From: JAABYT01 sp041581935
Lineage (GTDB): Bacteria; Pseudomonadota; Gammaproteobacteria; HK1
Assembly: GCA_041581935.1 (NCBI GenBank)
Contig: JBFICP010000010.1
Span: 1 to 27,781 of the forward strand
Length of the DNA stretch: 27,781 nt
Direction: 5' to 3'
Shown: positions 15,568 through 23,342 of the stretch, one piece after another
Position numbering within the stretch: position 1 is the first letter of the stretch
Layout: each line of letters begins with the position of its first letter
Position numbers and translations under genes: made by a program
Notes under the pieces: model-generated
Seen by the model: only the letters and a program-made list of their open reading frames with translations
Told to the model about the DNA's origin: nothing
Databases searched by the model: none

Positions 15568-18267
15568 TTACAACGACAGCCCGAGCAGACCGCGGGTCAA
15601 CTGAAACTGACTGTGACCTTGGCCGAAAAGCTTCGGCACGTAGTTGCGCGACGCGGTTTCGCCGATGCAGTCGAGGAGCGACGCTTCGATGACCTGGTGC
15701 GCCGACGGTGGTTGCAACATGAGATCGAGATCCTCGCCGAACCGCTCGCAGAATGCCCCGTCGCTTCCGATTTGCACGAGCGGAATCATGGGATGCGACT
15801 GAAGTGGTGCTCGCGCGACGTGCGCGAGCATGATCTCCACACCGGTACCACCGAGACCGGTCAGCACTTCCGCCGCATTTCCGGTTTGTGTCTCCATCAC
15901 GTGGCATCCAGCGGTTTTGGAAGGCTGCCCGTAACCGAGAGTGGGCGTCCACGTGCCGTTCTCGAAAAGCGTGCCGGTAAAGCTCTCGTCCGCGAGCACC
16001 GAGGCATTGTCCGCGATGACCACCGTCGCGCCGGCTGCCACGAGGCCGCGAACGAGTCGTGCGATAGCGCTTGATATCGACTCCGCAACCGGGCCAACGG
16101 TCGTGAGCCCGAGACGAAGCGCATCGGCTCCCACGATTTCGCTGCTAAGCTCGCCCTCCTCGTCGAGGGCACGCGCGAACCACTCGCCCACCTTCTCGCG
16201 CACTTTGACGAGCCCTCCGTCAAGCTGCACGCTGGCAAAGCCGAAGCGACTCGAGTCGATGCCGCGCGAGCTCAGATAGTGCCGAACGGCATCGTTGTGG
16301 GTTCTCTCGCAGCCATGCTCGAGCAGCACCGCGCGGCGAACGCCGGGATGCTCGACATGACCGAGCAGTGTCTGCAGATACAAATGGTCGGCATTGGCCG
16401 AGCCGCAGCCCTCGGTGTGTGCGAGCGCAACGAAGCGCGACACCCCCGGCAGACTGCGCGCATTGAGGTCGTCCGCCACCAGACGCGCCACCTGCCCGGA
16501 GCAGAGACTGGTCGGCATGATCAGGCCGACCTGGTCGACGGCGTGGCCGCGCGGCGTGATATACGCGTCGAACCGGAGATTCACCGGCTCGGCCGCTACG
16601 ACGTTCAGGGGATCGCCTTTCGGTGTCGGTGCGCGTCGAATGATGTCCAGCCGGCGGCCGTCCTTCTGGGGCCAGTCGCGCCAGATAGAAACCTGGGAAT
16701 GCCCCGCAAGCTCTCCCTTGCTGCGTTCCCCCGACGCGACTCGAAGCGCCAGCTCGAACGTTTCGGCGCCGAGCTCCCCCATGGGCTCACCATCATTGTA
16801 CCGTCCCGCGTTTACATCCATTTCATTGGCGAGCATCTCGAACCGGCCGCTGGTGGTGACGAATTTGAGCGTCGGGACAAACGGAAAGTTGGTAATCGAG
16901 CCATTGCCCGTGATGAACAGGATCATGTTCGCACCGGATGCCACTTGGCCTGCAATGCTCTCCAGATCGTTGCCCGGGCTGTCCATGAAATAGTATCCGC
17001 TCTCGGTCATGGGCGCGGCGTAATCGATGACGTAGTCGAGGCGCACCTGCGGATCGCGCTTACGCGCCGCGCCGATCGACTTCAATGCGATATTGTACAG
17101 GCCGCGGAAATTGTTTCCGCCGGAAGGGTTGCCTTCCGCCGTGGTACCGTGATCCGCGGCACGCGCTTTGAATGCTGCAATTTTCTCGAGAAAGCATTCT
17201 GCAGTGGCCGCGTCACGCACGTTCTCGAGCACGTAAGGCTCGGCGCCGATGAGCTCATCGGTCTCGGCGAGATTGGCGCTGCCACCGTGGCGCAGTACCT
17301 CCTTGGCGACCCAGGCGGCGAGCGCATTGCCGGAAATGCCCGAGAACGCATCGGAACCGCCGCACTGCAGTGCAAGACGCAGATTCGCCACGCTCTCAAT
17401 CGAGCGCTCACAGGCGTTCACCTGTCCCAACCAGCCGTCGACGATGCCTATGGCACGCTCGAGCTCGTGCTTGCGCCCAGCCCCGATGTCCATGAAAGCG
17501 TGTGGCACATCTGCATCGGCGTATGCGTGCTCCTTCATGAAGTTGCGCAACGTCTCGTTGCTGAAGCTTCCGGTCCCGTAGTCGACGACCAGGGCGGCGC
17601 CGACGTTGGGGTGCAAAAGGAATCCCGCCAGGGTTCGGAGCACGAAGTCGAGATTATTGGGCCGAAGGTTACCGCCACCTTCGGTGTGGGTAACGGCGAC
17701 GACGCCGTCTATGTTGGCAAACGTCCGGTTGATGTCCTGGAAGTGCGCGGCTACCGATTCGACGAACGCGCAAGCATCGGAAGTGGTCGCGAGAACGACG
17801 ATGAAGTTTCGCGTGCCGACCCCACGTCGACCGGGCCGGCGATATCCGCTGAATGTCGCGGGAATGTCGACCGGAGCGACCTGCTGTCCCGGGCGAAAGG
17901 ATTGCGCATCGAAGGTGTACGTTTCGATATGGTCGCGGAAGTTCGCCCGCTCGGGCAGCGCAAAATCGATGTCCCGTTCGGACAGTACCTTGAGGATCTT
18001 CTCGTTGCACACGTATGCGCCAGGAGAGAGGTCGCAGATGGCGAGGCCGAAGGGCAGACCCCAGGAGAGCAGCGGCTCGCCTGCTGCAATCGGCCGCAAC
18101 GCGAATCGGTGGCCCTCGAGCACGGTGTGGGAAAGCACCCACCGAGTGTCTGCGAGAATAATCTCCGTGCCGGCCTCGAGCCGGCACGTGGCGATGGCGA
18201 CGTTATCCCCCGGCGCGGGAACGCGGCCGACCTCGTCGAATTGCCTCGTGCTGGTTCGGGTTGCCAT
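15568..18267 (-). CDS. UxaA-family (altronate/galactarate dehydratase-like) protein with duplicated catalytic module
   Basis: The 899-residue protein is nearly twice the length of E. coli UxaA (about 495). An N-terminal SAF domain (about 20-95, with GHRFAL and GLPFGLA) is followed by a full UxaA catalytic module (about 140-535). That module has GRRGVGTRN, HTEGGG (194-199), LQCGGSDAFSG (301-311), NPSGGN and SPGND (430-434). A second, SAF-less copy of the module spans about 565-899, with HTEGCGS (617-623) and HGCE (651-654). The first copy lacks the cysteines of the UxaA motifs, and the second copy lacks CGGSD. The ATG at 18267 is chosen; a GTG at 18285 is also open. UxaA-type enzymes dehydrate sugar acids or cleave sulfolactate. 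This protein's substrate is unknown. Confidence 0.88.
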   Translation of the reverse strand: MATRTSTRQFDEVGRVPAPGDNVAIATCRLEAGTEIILADTRWVLSHTVLEGHRFALRPIAAGEPLLSWGLPFGLAICDLSPGAYVCNEKILKVLSERDIDFALPERANFRDHIETYTFDAQSFRPGQQVAPVDIPATFSGYRRPGRRGVGTRNFIVVLATTSDACAFVESVAAHFQDINRTFANIDGVVAVTHTEGGGNLRPNNLDFVLRTLAGFLLHPNVGAALVVDYGTGSFSNETLRNFMKEHAYADADVPHAFMDIGAGRKHELERAIGIVDGWLGQVNACERSIESVANLRLALQCGGSDAFSGISGNALAAWVAKEVLRHGGSANLAETDELIGAEPYVLENVRDAATAECFLEKIAAFKARAADHGTTAEGNPSGGNNFRGLYNIALKSIGAARKRDPQVRLDYVIDYAAPMTESGYYFMDSPGNDLESIAGQVASGANMILFITGNGSITNFPFVPTLKFVTTSGRFEMLANEMDVNAGRYNDGEPMGELGAETFELALRVASGERSKGELAGHSQVSIWRDWPQKDGRRLDIIRRAPTPKGDPLNVVAAEPVNLRFDAYITPRGHAVDQVGLIMPTSLCSGQVARLVADDLNARSLPGVSRFVALAHTEGCGSANADHLYLQTLLGHVEHPGVRRAVLLEHGCERTHNDAVRHYLSSRGIDSSRFGFASVQLDGGLVKVREKVGEWFARALDEEGELSSEIVGADALRLGLTTVGPVAESISSAIARLVRGLVAAGATVVIADNASVLADESFTGTLFENGTWTPTLGYGQPSKTAGCHVMETQTGNAAEVLTGLGGTGVEIMLAHVARAPLQSHPMIPLVQIGSDGAFCERFGEDLDLMLQPPSAHQVIEASLLDCIGETASRNYVPKLFGQGHSQFQLTRGLLGLSL

Positions 18268-18375
18268 GCGCTCGAATGGTAACACCCGTCGGGCCGGCGC
18301 TCGACGACCCGGCTTAAAAAATCTTTACGTTGGCGACAGAAGCCGGAAAAACGTGTGTCTTAGGCTCGTTCGCCA

Positions 18376-18395
18376 GGTTCCCGCATCCGGGAGCC
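18376..18395 (+). other. Stem-loop in the leader of the Spy-like gene
   Basis: GGTTCCCG-CATC-CGGGAGCC forms an eight-pair stem (one G-U pair) with a four-base loop, 30 bases before the ATG at 18426. It lies in the 158-base divergent gap between the UxaA-type and Spy-like genes. It could stabilise the message or act as an operator. The pairing is seen; the role is not known. Confidence 0.4.
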
Positions 18396-18425
18396 ATCCA
18401 CATTTTCACATAACAGGAGTGGATC

Positions 18426-18968
18426 ATGAGCGAACAGAATGCACACAAGAGCGCCGCGTGCCCTGAGGATCGCCGGCACTGGTTGGGACGGCGTGCGCGG
18501 CTCATCGTGGCCGCGATCACCCTGCTGGGTATCGGCGCCGTGCTCGGCACGGCCGTCTCGGTGCACGCGGCCCGCACGGGTGGCTGGCACGCCGCAGGTC
18601 ATCACTGGCGATCGGCAAAGAGCGAAGAGCAGGTACGCCAGCGCGCCCTCGATGGCACCGCCTGGGTGCTCGGACGGATCGATGCATCCGCCGAGCAGCA
18701 GACGCGCGTAAACGAGATAGTCAGCGCCTTGGTCGGGGAACTCTACCCCCTGCGTGACCAGCACCACGCGCGCCGCCGGCAGCTGATCACCGAGCTCGCT
18801 CGTCCGCAGGTGGACCGCGCCGCGCTCGAGCAAATCCGTGCCGACGGAGTCGCCGCCATCGAGCTCGCATCGAAAACGGTCATGGATGCCGTCATCGACG
18901 TCACCGACGTTCTGACCGACGAGCAACGCGAGGAGCTCACCGCCATGATCGCCCGCCACCGGCGTTGA
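18426..18968 (+). CDS. Spy/CpxP-like periplasmic stress or metal-responsive protein
   Basis: The 180-residue protein has a long cytoplasmic-type N terminus, then one hydrophobic segment (about 25-47) that anchors or exports it. A histidine-rich stretch follows (HAARTGGWHAAGHHW, 47-61). The helical Spy/CpxP domain carries two degenerate LTxxQ-like motifs, IDASAEQ (85-91) and LTDEQ (163-167), and a DQHHARRR turn. Spy/CpxP proteins are periplasmic chaperones or negative sensors of envelope-stress two-component systems. The downstream response regulator and kinase fit this. The histidine clusters suggest metal sensing, as in the related CnrX/ZraP group (inference). AGGAG precedes the ATG. Confidence 0.85.
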   Translation: MSEQNAHKSAACPEDRRHWLGRRARLIVAAITLLGIGAVLGTAVSVHAARTGGWHAAGHHWRSAKSEEQVRQRALDGTAWVLGRIDASAEQQTRVNEIVSALVGELYPLRDQHHARRRQLITELARPQVDRAALEQIRADGVAAIELASKTVMDAVIDVTDVLTDEQREELTAMIARHRR

Positions 18969-18975
18969 TCGTCAT

Positions 18976-19010
18976 GCGCTCCCCCTGTCGGTGATCCGGA
19001 GGGGGAGCGC
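18976..19010 (+). terminator. Strong stem-loop between the Spy-like gene and the two-component pair
   Basis: GCGCTCCCCCT (18976-18986) and AGGGGGAGCGC (19000-19010) form a perfect 11-pair stem. The 13-base loop contains a smaller CGG-TGAT-CCG hairpin. No T-run follows, so it is more likely an attenuating or message-stabilising structure, or a factor-assisted terminator. It would separate a high level of the Spy-like transcript from lower kinase and regulator expression. Confidence 0.65.
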
Positions 19011-19143
19011 AACGCCACGCCCCCGCTTTGCCTGCAGGCGTTCAGAACGTATGCTGGCGTTTGCGTCGTACCTGCGCAAGCGGATTCCCTGTGGGGGTGC
19101 GCGTCTGAATTCGGAAAATTCTGCGTAGCAAGGCGTTTAGCCA

Positions 19144-19842
19144 ATGAGCGAACGAATACTCATGATCGAGGACGACGAGAATCTCTCCGCCATGTTGAAG
19201 GAGTATCTCGCACCGCTGGGTATCGAACTCTGCGCCAGTCCGAATGCACGGGGCGGCCTAGAAGCCCTCGCCGACGGCAGCTTCGACGCATTGATCCTCG
19301 ACGTCATGCTCCCCGACGGCGACGGCTTCGATGTCTGCCGCCAGGTGCGCTCGCGTTCCGACATTCCTATTCTCATGCTCACCGCCCGGGGTGACGAGAC
19401 GGATCGCATTGTCGGTCTCGAATTGGGCGCCGACGACTACCTGCCGAAACCTTTCAACCCACGGGAGCTACTCGCGCGATTGCGTGCCATTCTGCGCAGA
19501 CGCGGAGCGCCGGGAACGACGCCGGCGCGCGTGTGGCGCTTCGGACGTCTCGAGATCGACCGCGACGAGCGCAGCGTGCGTGTCGACGGCGATGCCCGGC
19601 CACTGACGGCCTATCAGTTCGATCTTCTCTGCGCGCTTGCCGAGCGCGCCGGCAGCGTGCTGTCCCGTGATGCACTCATGGATCGGGTGCGGGGTGAAAA
19701 TCTCGAAGCTTTCGATCGGAGTATCGACGTGCACATATCGCGTATTCGTAATGCCATCGAGGACGACCCCCGGCATCCGCGCCGGATAATTACTGTTCGC
19801 GGCGCGGGTTATGTTTTCGCCCGGCGTCAGGACGAGCGCTGA
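19144..19842 (+). CDS. OmpR-family response regulator
   Basis: The 232-residue protein has a receiver domain with acidic pair Asp10/Asp11, phospho-acceptor Asp53 in LDVMLPDGDGFD, Thr80 and Lys102 (KPF). An OmpR/PhoB winged helix follows, with a clear DRDERSVRVDG start, LTAYQFDLLCALAERAG, and the C-terminal hairpin TVRGAGYVFA. It resembles CpxR/RstA. The sensor gene starts five bases after its stop, and the Spy-like gene lies upstream. It probably activates the Spy-like gene. The ATG at 19144 is chosen because it begins at the receiver's first strand. Confidence 0.95.
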   Translation: MSERILMIEDDENLSAMLKEYLAPLGIELCASPNARGGLEALADGSFDALILDVMLPDGDGFDVCRQVRSRSDIPILMLTARGDETDRIVGLELGADDYLPKPFNPRELLARLRAILRRRGAPGTTPARVWRFGRLEIDRDERSVRVDGDARPLTAYQFDLLCALAERAGSVLSRDALMDRVRGENLEAFDRSIDVHISRIRNAIEDDPRHPRRIITVRGAGYVFARRQDER

Positions 19843-19847
19843 AATCG

Positions 19848-21092
19848 GTGCGCCACCTCTATATCCAGATCTACGTCGCGCTCGTGGCGATTCTCATTCT
19901 GTTCGGCGCGCTGGTCTTCGCGACTTGGGCGCTACTGCCGCCGGATGCCGAACGCCAGCGATTGATGACGGGGAGCGCAGCGGTGTTGAGCGATCTGCTG
20001 CCGTCCAAGGAACGTCCGATCGAAGAGACCCGCGCCGCGCTCGAGCGTCTCTATGATCAGCTCGGCGCAGACCTTTCGATGTATGACGCCGACGGTACCC
20101 TCTTGGCGTTCTCGGGCGAACCTCTCGAGGCCCCCAATTTCGACGGCAGAGCAAGCGGCTGGATACGCGGCACGGGCAAAGGGCCGAGGGTCGCGCTGAA
20201 TCTTGACGATGGACGCTGGCTGGTCGTGCGCGCGCAACGCGAACGCGGCGCCGCCTGGCTCGCGATGCTGATTCTTCTCGCCGCGGCGGTCGCCATCGGC
20301 GCCTATCCTATCGTACGGCGCATCACTCGAAGGCTCGAGCGTCTGCACAAGCGGGTCGAACAGCTCGGTGCCGGCGACTTGAGCGCGCGGGTAGAGGTGC
20401 AGGGAAACGACGAGGTCGCGGAGCTCGCGCGCAGCTTCAACCGCGCAGCCGACCGCGTCGAAAGGCTCGTCGAAGCCCAGCGGGGCATACTCGCCGGCGC
20501 CTCACACGAGTTGCGCACGCCGCTCACGCGCATACGTATGGGCCTCGAGCTGCTCGCCGGCGACGGCCAGTGCAAGCTGCGTGCACGCATCGGCAGTGAC
20601 ATTGCCGAGCTCGACGAGCTGATCGAGGAGCTCCTGCTGGCGAGTCGTCTGAGCGCCGGAGAGAGCCTCGAGAGCAACGAGCCGGTGGAGCTGCTCGGAC
20701 TTTGCGCCGAGGAAGGCGCACGCATCGGCGCCCATGTCAGCGGCACGCCGACGACGGTGCGCGGCGATGCGCGCTTGCTCAGACGTATGCTGCGAAATTT
20801 GTTCGAAAACGCCCAGCGCCATGGGCGCGGAGCGGCCGTGGATGCGAGCGTCGAGAATTCGCAGACAGGTATCGCGCGCATCGTGGTCAGAGATTCGGGG
20901 CCCGGTGTCGCGGAAGGCGAACGCGAGCGTATCTTTACACCGTTTTACCGGGCGCTAGGCGTCAACGAAAGCGGCAGCGGACTCGGCCTTGCCCTGGTAC
21001 GCCAGATTGCACGACGCCACGGTGGCGATGCGCGCTACCTACCCCGGGAAGGCGGCGGCAGCTGTTTTGAAGTGACTCTGGCCGAAAATTGA
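19848..21092 (+). CDS. Membrane sensor histidine kinase (CpxA/RstB-like)
   Basis: The 414-residue protein has transmembrane helix 1 at about 7-29 and a periplasmic sensor loop of about 105 residues (30-135). Helix 2 is at about 136-154, with a HAMP domain at 155-208. The HisKA box GASHELRTPLTRIR holds His220. The HATPase domain has an N box (LRNLFENAQRH), DSGPGV (349-354), FTPFYRA and GSGLGLAL. It is the partner of the response regulator that ends five bases upstream. Together with the Spy-like protein it forms an envelope-stress or metal-sensing system. The start is GTG at 19848; no ATG is available before the first helix. Confidence 0.94.
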   Translation: MRHLYIQIYVALVAILILFGALVFATWALLPPDAERQRLMTGSAAVLSDLLPSKERPIEETRAALERLYDQLGADLSMYDADGTLLAFSGEPLEAPNFDGRASGWIRGTGKGPRVALNLDDGRWLVVRAQRERGAAWLAMLILLAAAVAIGAYPIVRRITRRLERLHKRVEQLGAGDLSARVEVQGNDEVAELARSFNRAADRVERLVEAQRGILAGASHELRTPLTRIRMGLELLAGDGQCKLRARIGSDIAELDELIEELLLASRLSAGESLESNEPVELLGLCAEEGARIGAHVSGTPTTVRGDARLLRRMLRNLFENAQRHGRGAAVDASVENSQTGIARIVVRDSGPGVAEGERERIFTPFYRALGVNESGSGLGLALVRQIARRHGGDARYLPREGGGSCFEVTLAEN

Positions 21093-21158
21093 CCCGGCTC
21101 TTCCGTGCCCGATCGATCGCTCGAGCCCCGGTAAGAACGGCGCTCCCTCCTCAATCGC

Positions 21159-21476
21159 CTAGACGTCGATTTTCAGTCCGAGTATCAGGCTGCTCCACGA
21201 CTTGCCGTGGCCGTCGAGATTGAGCGACGTGTTGACGCCCCCTTCGAGGGCATTCTGCATGACGAAGTTGAAGCCATTGAGCGAAGGAAGCTCGTAGCGC
21301 ACGATGCTGCCGGTCAGCAACTCGCCGAAGCTGCGTTTCAGATATTCCGCGGTCAGCTGAGCAGCGACCGCGCCATAATGCGCCCGGTCGTACACGAACA
21401 CGCTCACGTTCGAGCAGTTACCCTTGTCGCCCGAGCGGGCATGGGCAATCTCTCTGAGCAATACCGGCCGGCTCAT
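21159..21476 (-). CDS. AtuA-like C-terminal (ferredoxin-fold) domain protein
   Basis: The 105-residue protein corresponds to the small domain that is fused to, or encoded next to, DUF1446/AtuA proteins. The recognisable part is LREIAHARSGDKGNCSNVSVF, followed by YDRAHYGAVAAQLTAEYLK and the LPSLNGFNFVMQNALEGGV stretch near the C terminus. It overlaps the end of the AtuA-like gene by four bases (ATGA), so the two are made together and probably form one enzyme. In many bacteria this part is fused to the large domain; here it is a separate subunit. The start is the ATG inside the overlap. Confidence 0.87.
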   Translation of the reverse strand: MSRPVLLREIAHARSGDKGNCSNVSVFVYDRAHYGAVAAQLTAEYLKRSFGELLTGSIVRYELPSLNGFNFVMQNALEGGVNTSLNLDGHGKSWSSLILGLKIDV

Positions 21477-22813
21477 ACGTCGAGAATCTCCGTTCGCACG
21501 TGCACCTCGTCGCGTGCCATGGATGCGGAATAGGTGATAACCGATGGCGTAACAGCACCGCGGAATCCTCCGCCACCGGCCGGTCCACAGCAGAGCAGGG
21601 ACTCGACCTCCCATAACAGCAGCTCAGCCTGCTCCATCGACGATGTACGTTGAGCGCAACGTACCCGCACGTCCATTGCATCGTCGTGATAGCGTCGCGT
21701 CGTAGCGTGCAGAGATGCGGCGCCGATTACGTCGATCCGAAGTGGCGCGTTACTGGCATGCACGGTTTGCATGCGTTCCTCGACGATACGTCCGGCAAGC
21801 TCGGCGCGGGCCTGTGCCCCGAGACCTGCATACGAGATGCCCGCCTCGGCCAGATAGCCGCCGTCGAATGCGACTGTCAGCTTATAGGTGTCGGGGGCGG
21901 CGGATCCTCCGGCTCCGCTCACCGCGATCCGGTCCCGGGACAGGGGTTCGATACGCACGCCGGTGAAATTCGCACACACGTCGGGGGTGAGGTAGCGGGA
22001 CGGATCGTGGACCTCGTAAAAAAGCTGCTCCTTGACGGTACGCTCGTCGATGACCCCACCCGTTCGCTCGAGCTTGGTGATACAGGCACTGCCGTCGGCC
22101 TCGACCTCGGCGATGGGAAAGCCGAGGCGTTCCAGGCCGTCGACGTTCTTGAATCCCGGGTCGGCGAAGTAGCCGCCGGTAATCTGACCGGCACATTCCA
22201 TGAGATGCCCTACCACCGTGCCCGCGCCGAGCCTTTGCCAATCGTCGCCGGACCAGCCGAAATGATGGCGTAACGGCGCGACGAACAACGAGGGGTCGGC
22301 GACTCTGCCGGTGATGACGACCTCGGCCTGCGACTCGAGCGCCGGCATCAGCGCCTCGGCGCCGAGATACGCATGGGCGCCGATGAAGCCCCGGCCGACC
22401 TCGCCAACCGTCATGCCTTCCCAAAGAGGCGTGTCGGGGCCGACGCGATCGCTCACGTCGTCGCCCTCGACGTAGGCGACTCGTAAGCCGCGCAGGCCGA
22501 GCTCGCGAGCGATGTCGCGGGTGATCCGCGCCGCCATGGACGGGTTCGCAGCGCCCATGTTGGTGATTATCTGCACGCCATTGATTGCCGCCCCCGGGAG
22601 TATTGCGCGCATCCGGCGCTCGAGAAGCGGCGTGTAGCCGCGGTCGACGTGGGCGGCGCGATCACGATAGGCGAATGCCAGAGTGCGCTCACCGAGACAT
22701 TCGAAAACGATGGCGTCCAGGTTCCCCCGTTCCACCAGGTCTACGGCCGGATCGAGGCGATCCGCGGAGAAGCCCGCGCCGGTGCCCAGCCGATAAGTGC
22801 TATCGCGCGCCAT
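21473..22813 (-). CDS. Acyclic terpene utilization AtuA-like protein (DUF1446)
   Basis: The 446-residue protein belongs to DUF1446, the large domain of AtuA. It has an early GTGAGFSADR, then LVERGNLDAIVFECLGERTLAFA, NMGAANP near residue 90, and AGQITGGYFADPGFKNVDGLERLGFPIAEV, which is highly typical. AtuA is needed for citronellol/geraniol catabolism in Pseudomonas, but many DUF1446 proteins lie in other acid-degradation clusters and the reaction is unsettled. No acyl-CoA carboxylase or other atu gene is nearby. The ATG at 22813 is preceded by a G-rich ribosome-binding site. It is transcribed divergently from the EthD-like gene. Confidence 0.87.
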   Translation of the reverse strand: MARDSTYRLGTGAGFSADRLDPAVDLVERGNLDAIVFECLGERTLAFAYRDRAAHVDRGYTPLLERRMRAILPGAAINGVQIITNMGAANPSMAARITRDIARELGLRGLRVAYVEGDDVSDRVGPDTPLWEGMTVGEVGRGFIGAHAYLGAEALMPALESQAEVVITGRVADPSLFVAPLRHHFGWSGDDWQRLGAGTVVGHLMECAGQITGGYFADPGFKNVDGLERLGFPIAEVEADGSACITKLERTGGVIDERTVKEQLFYEVHDPSRYLTPDVCANFTGVRIEPLSRDRIAVSGAGGSAAPDTYKLTVAFDGGYLAEAGISYAGLGAQARAELAGRIVEERMQTVHASNAPLRIDVIGAASLHATTRRYHDDAMDVRVRCAQRTSSMEQAELLLWEVESLLCCGPAGGGGFRGAVTPSVITYSASMARDEVHVRTEILDV

Positions 22814-22840
22814 GATGACCCCCCGACGGAGGTTGATGAT

Positions 22841-22929
22841 GCCGCCCGCCATTGTATGCGGTTGCGACAGGAGCACCCAGTACTATGTCTCCGAGACGGT
22901 CGCATCTCCTTGTTACAATGGCGGGCAGC
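22841..22929. promoter_or_regulatory. Divergent promoters carrying a 16-base inverted repeat with the same -10
   Basis: TACAATGGCGGGCAGC on the plus strand (22914-22929) is matched, 15 of 16 bases, by TACAATGGCGGGCGGC on the minus strand (22856 down to 22841). TACAAT is a good -10, and on the plus strand TG lies one base before it (extended -10). A nested pair, TGCGAC (22863-22868) and GTCGCA (22899-22904), lies between. Transcripts would start near 22926 (+) and 22844 (-). No good -35 is seen on either strand, so an activator may be needed. Confidence 0.6.
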
Positions 22930-22980
22930 CACGGTCCGACGATGCGTTGCCACGATGTGCAAAGCCGAGAGGTAATCACC

Positions 22981-23340
22981 ATGTCTGCAAAAGCCCACTA
23001 CCTGTTCATCGCCAGCATGGATGTGGATCCGGAGAAGGAAGAACTGTTCAACGAGGTCTACGACCAGGAACACGTGCCGCTGCTCTCGAAGGTGCCCGGC
23101 GTCATTTCTATCACGCGTCTGGAAAGCAAGCCGTTGACAATGATCATGGCAGGCGAGCGACGTACCATCGAGGCTCCGGGCGAGCCCAAGTACAGCGCGA
23201 TCTACGAGATCGAAAGTCCCGACGTCCTGGTGAGCGATGCGTGGGCGCAAGCCATCGACCAGGGACGTTGGCCCACGCAGGTGAGACCCTACACTAAGAA
23301 TCGCCGCCACACGTTGAAACGGATCGTACGAGGAGACTGA
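22981..23340 (+). CDS. EthD-like / dimeric alpha-beta barrel protein
   Basis: The 119-residue protein starts AHYLFIASMDVDPEKEELFNEVYDQEHVPLLSKVPGV. This pattern (hydrophobic strand, W/FN..YD..H.P.L...PGV) marks the EthD and DUF4286-like dimeric ferredoxin-fold proteins. The rest has SITRLESKP, KYSAIYEIESPDVLVSDAW and RPYTKNRRHTL. Such proteins accompany aromatic or ring-degrading clusters and may bind or isomerise intermediates. GAGAGGTAA precedes the ATG. It is three bases upstream of the SDR gene, so they form one operon facing the atuA-like pair. Confidence 0.75.
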   Translation: MSAKAHYLFIASMDVDPEKEELFNEVYDQEHVPLLSKVPGVISITRLESKPLTMIMAGERRTIEAPGEPKYSAIYEIESPDVLVSDAWAQAIDQGRWPTQVRPYTKNRRHTLKRIVRGD

Positions 23341-23342
23341 AC

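Noticed and set aside
16279..18282. A 667-codon open frame antisense to the UxaA-type gene
   Set aside because: The minus-strand gene has full family motifs over this region. The antisense frame shows none and is expected from GC-rich codon bias.
18312..18330. GTAAA-like sequence on the minus strand, considered as a CpxR box before the Spy-like gene
   Set aside because: Only one half-site matches and the second is TTTAA. Not enough to claim a regulator site.
21096..21127. GGCTC...GAGCC pair between the kinase and AtuA-like small subunit genes, considered as a bidirectional terminator
   Set aside because: The loop is 22 bases and no T-run lies on either side.
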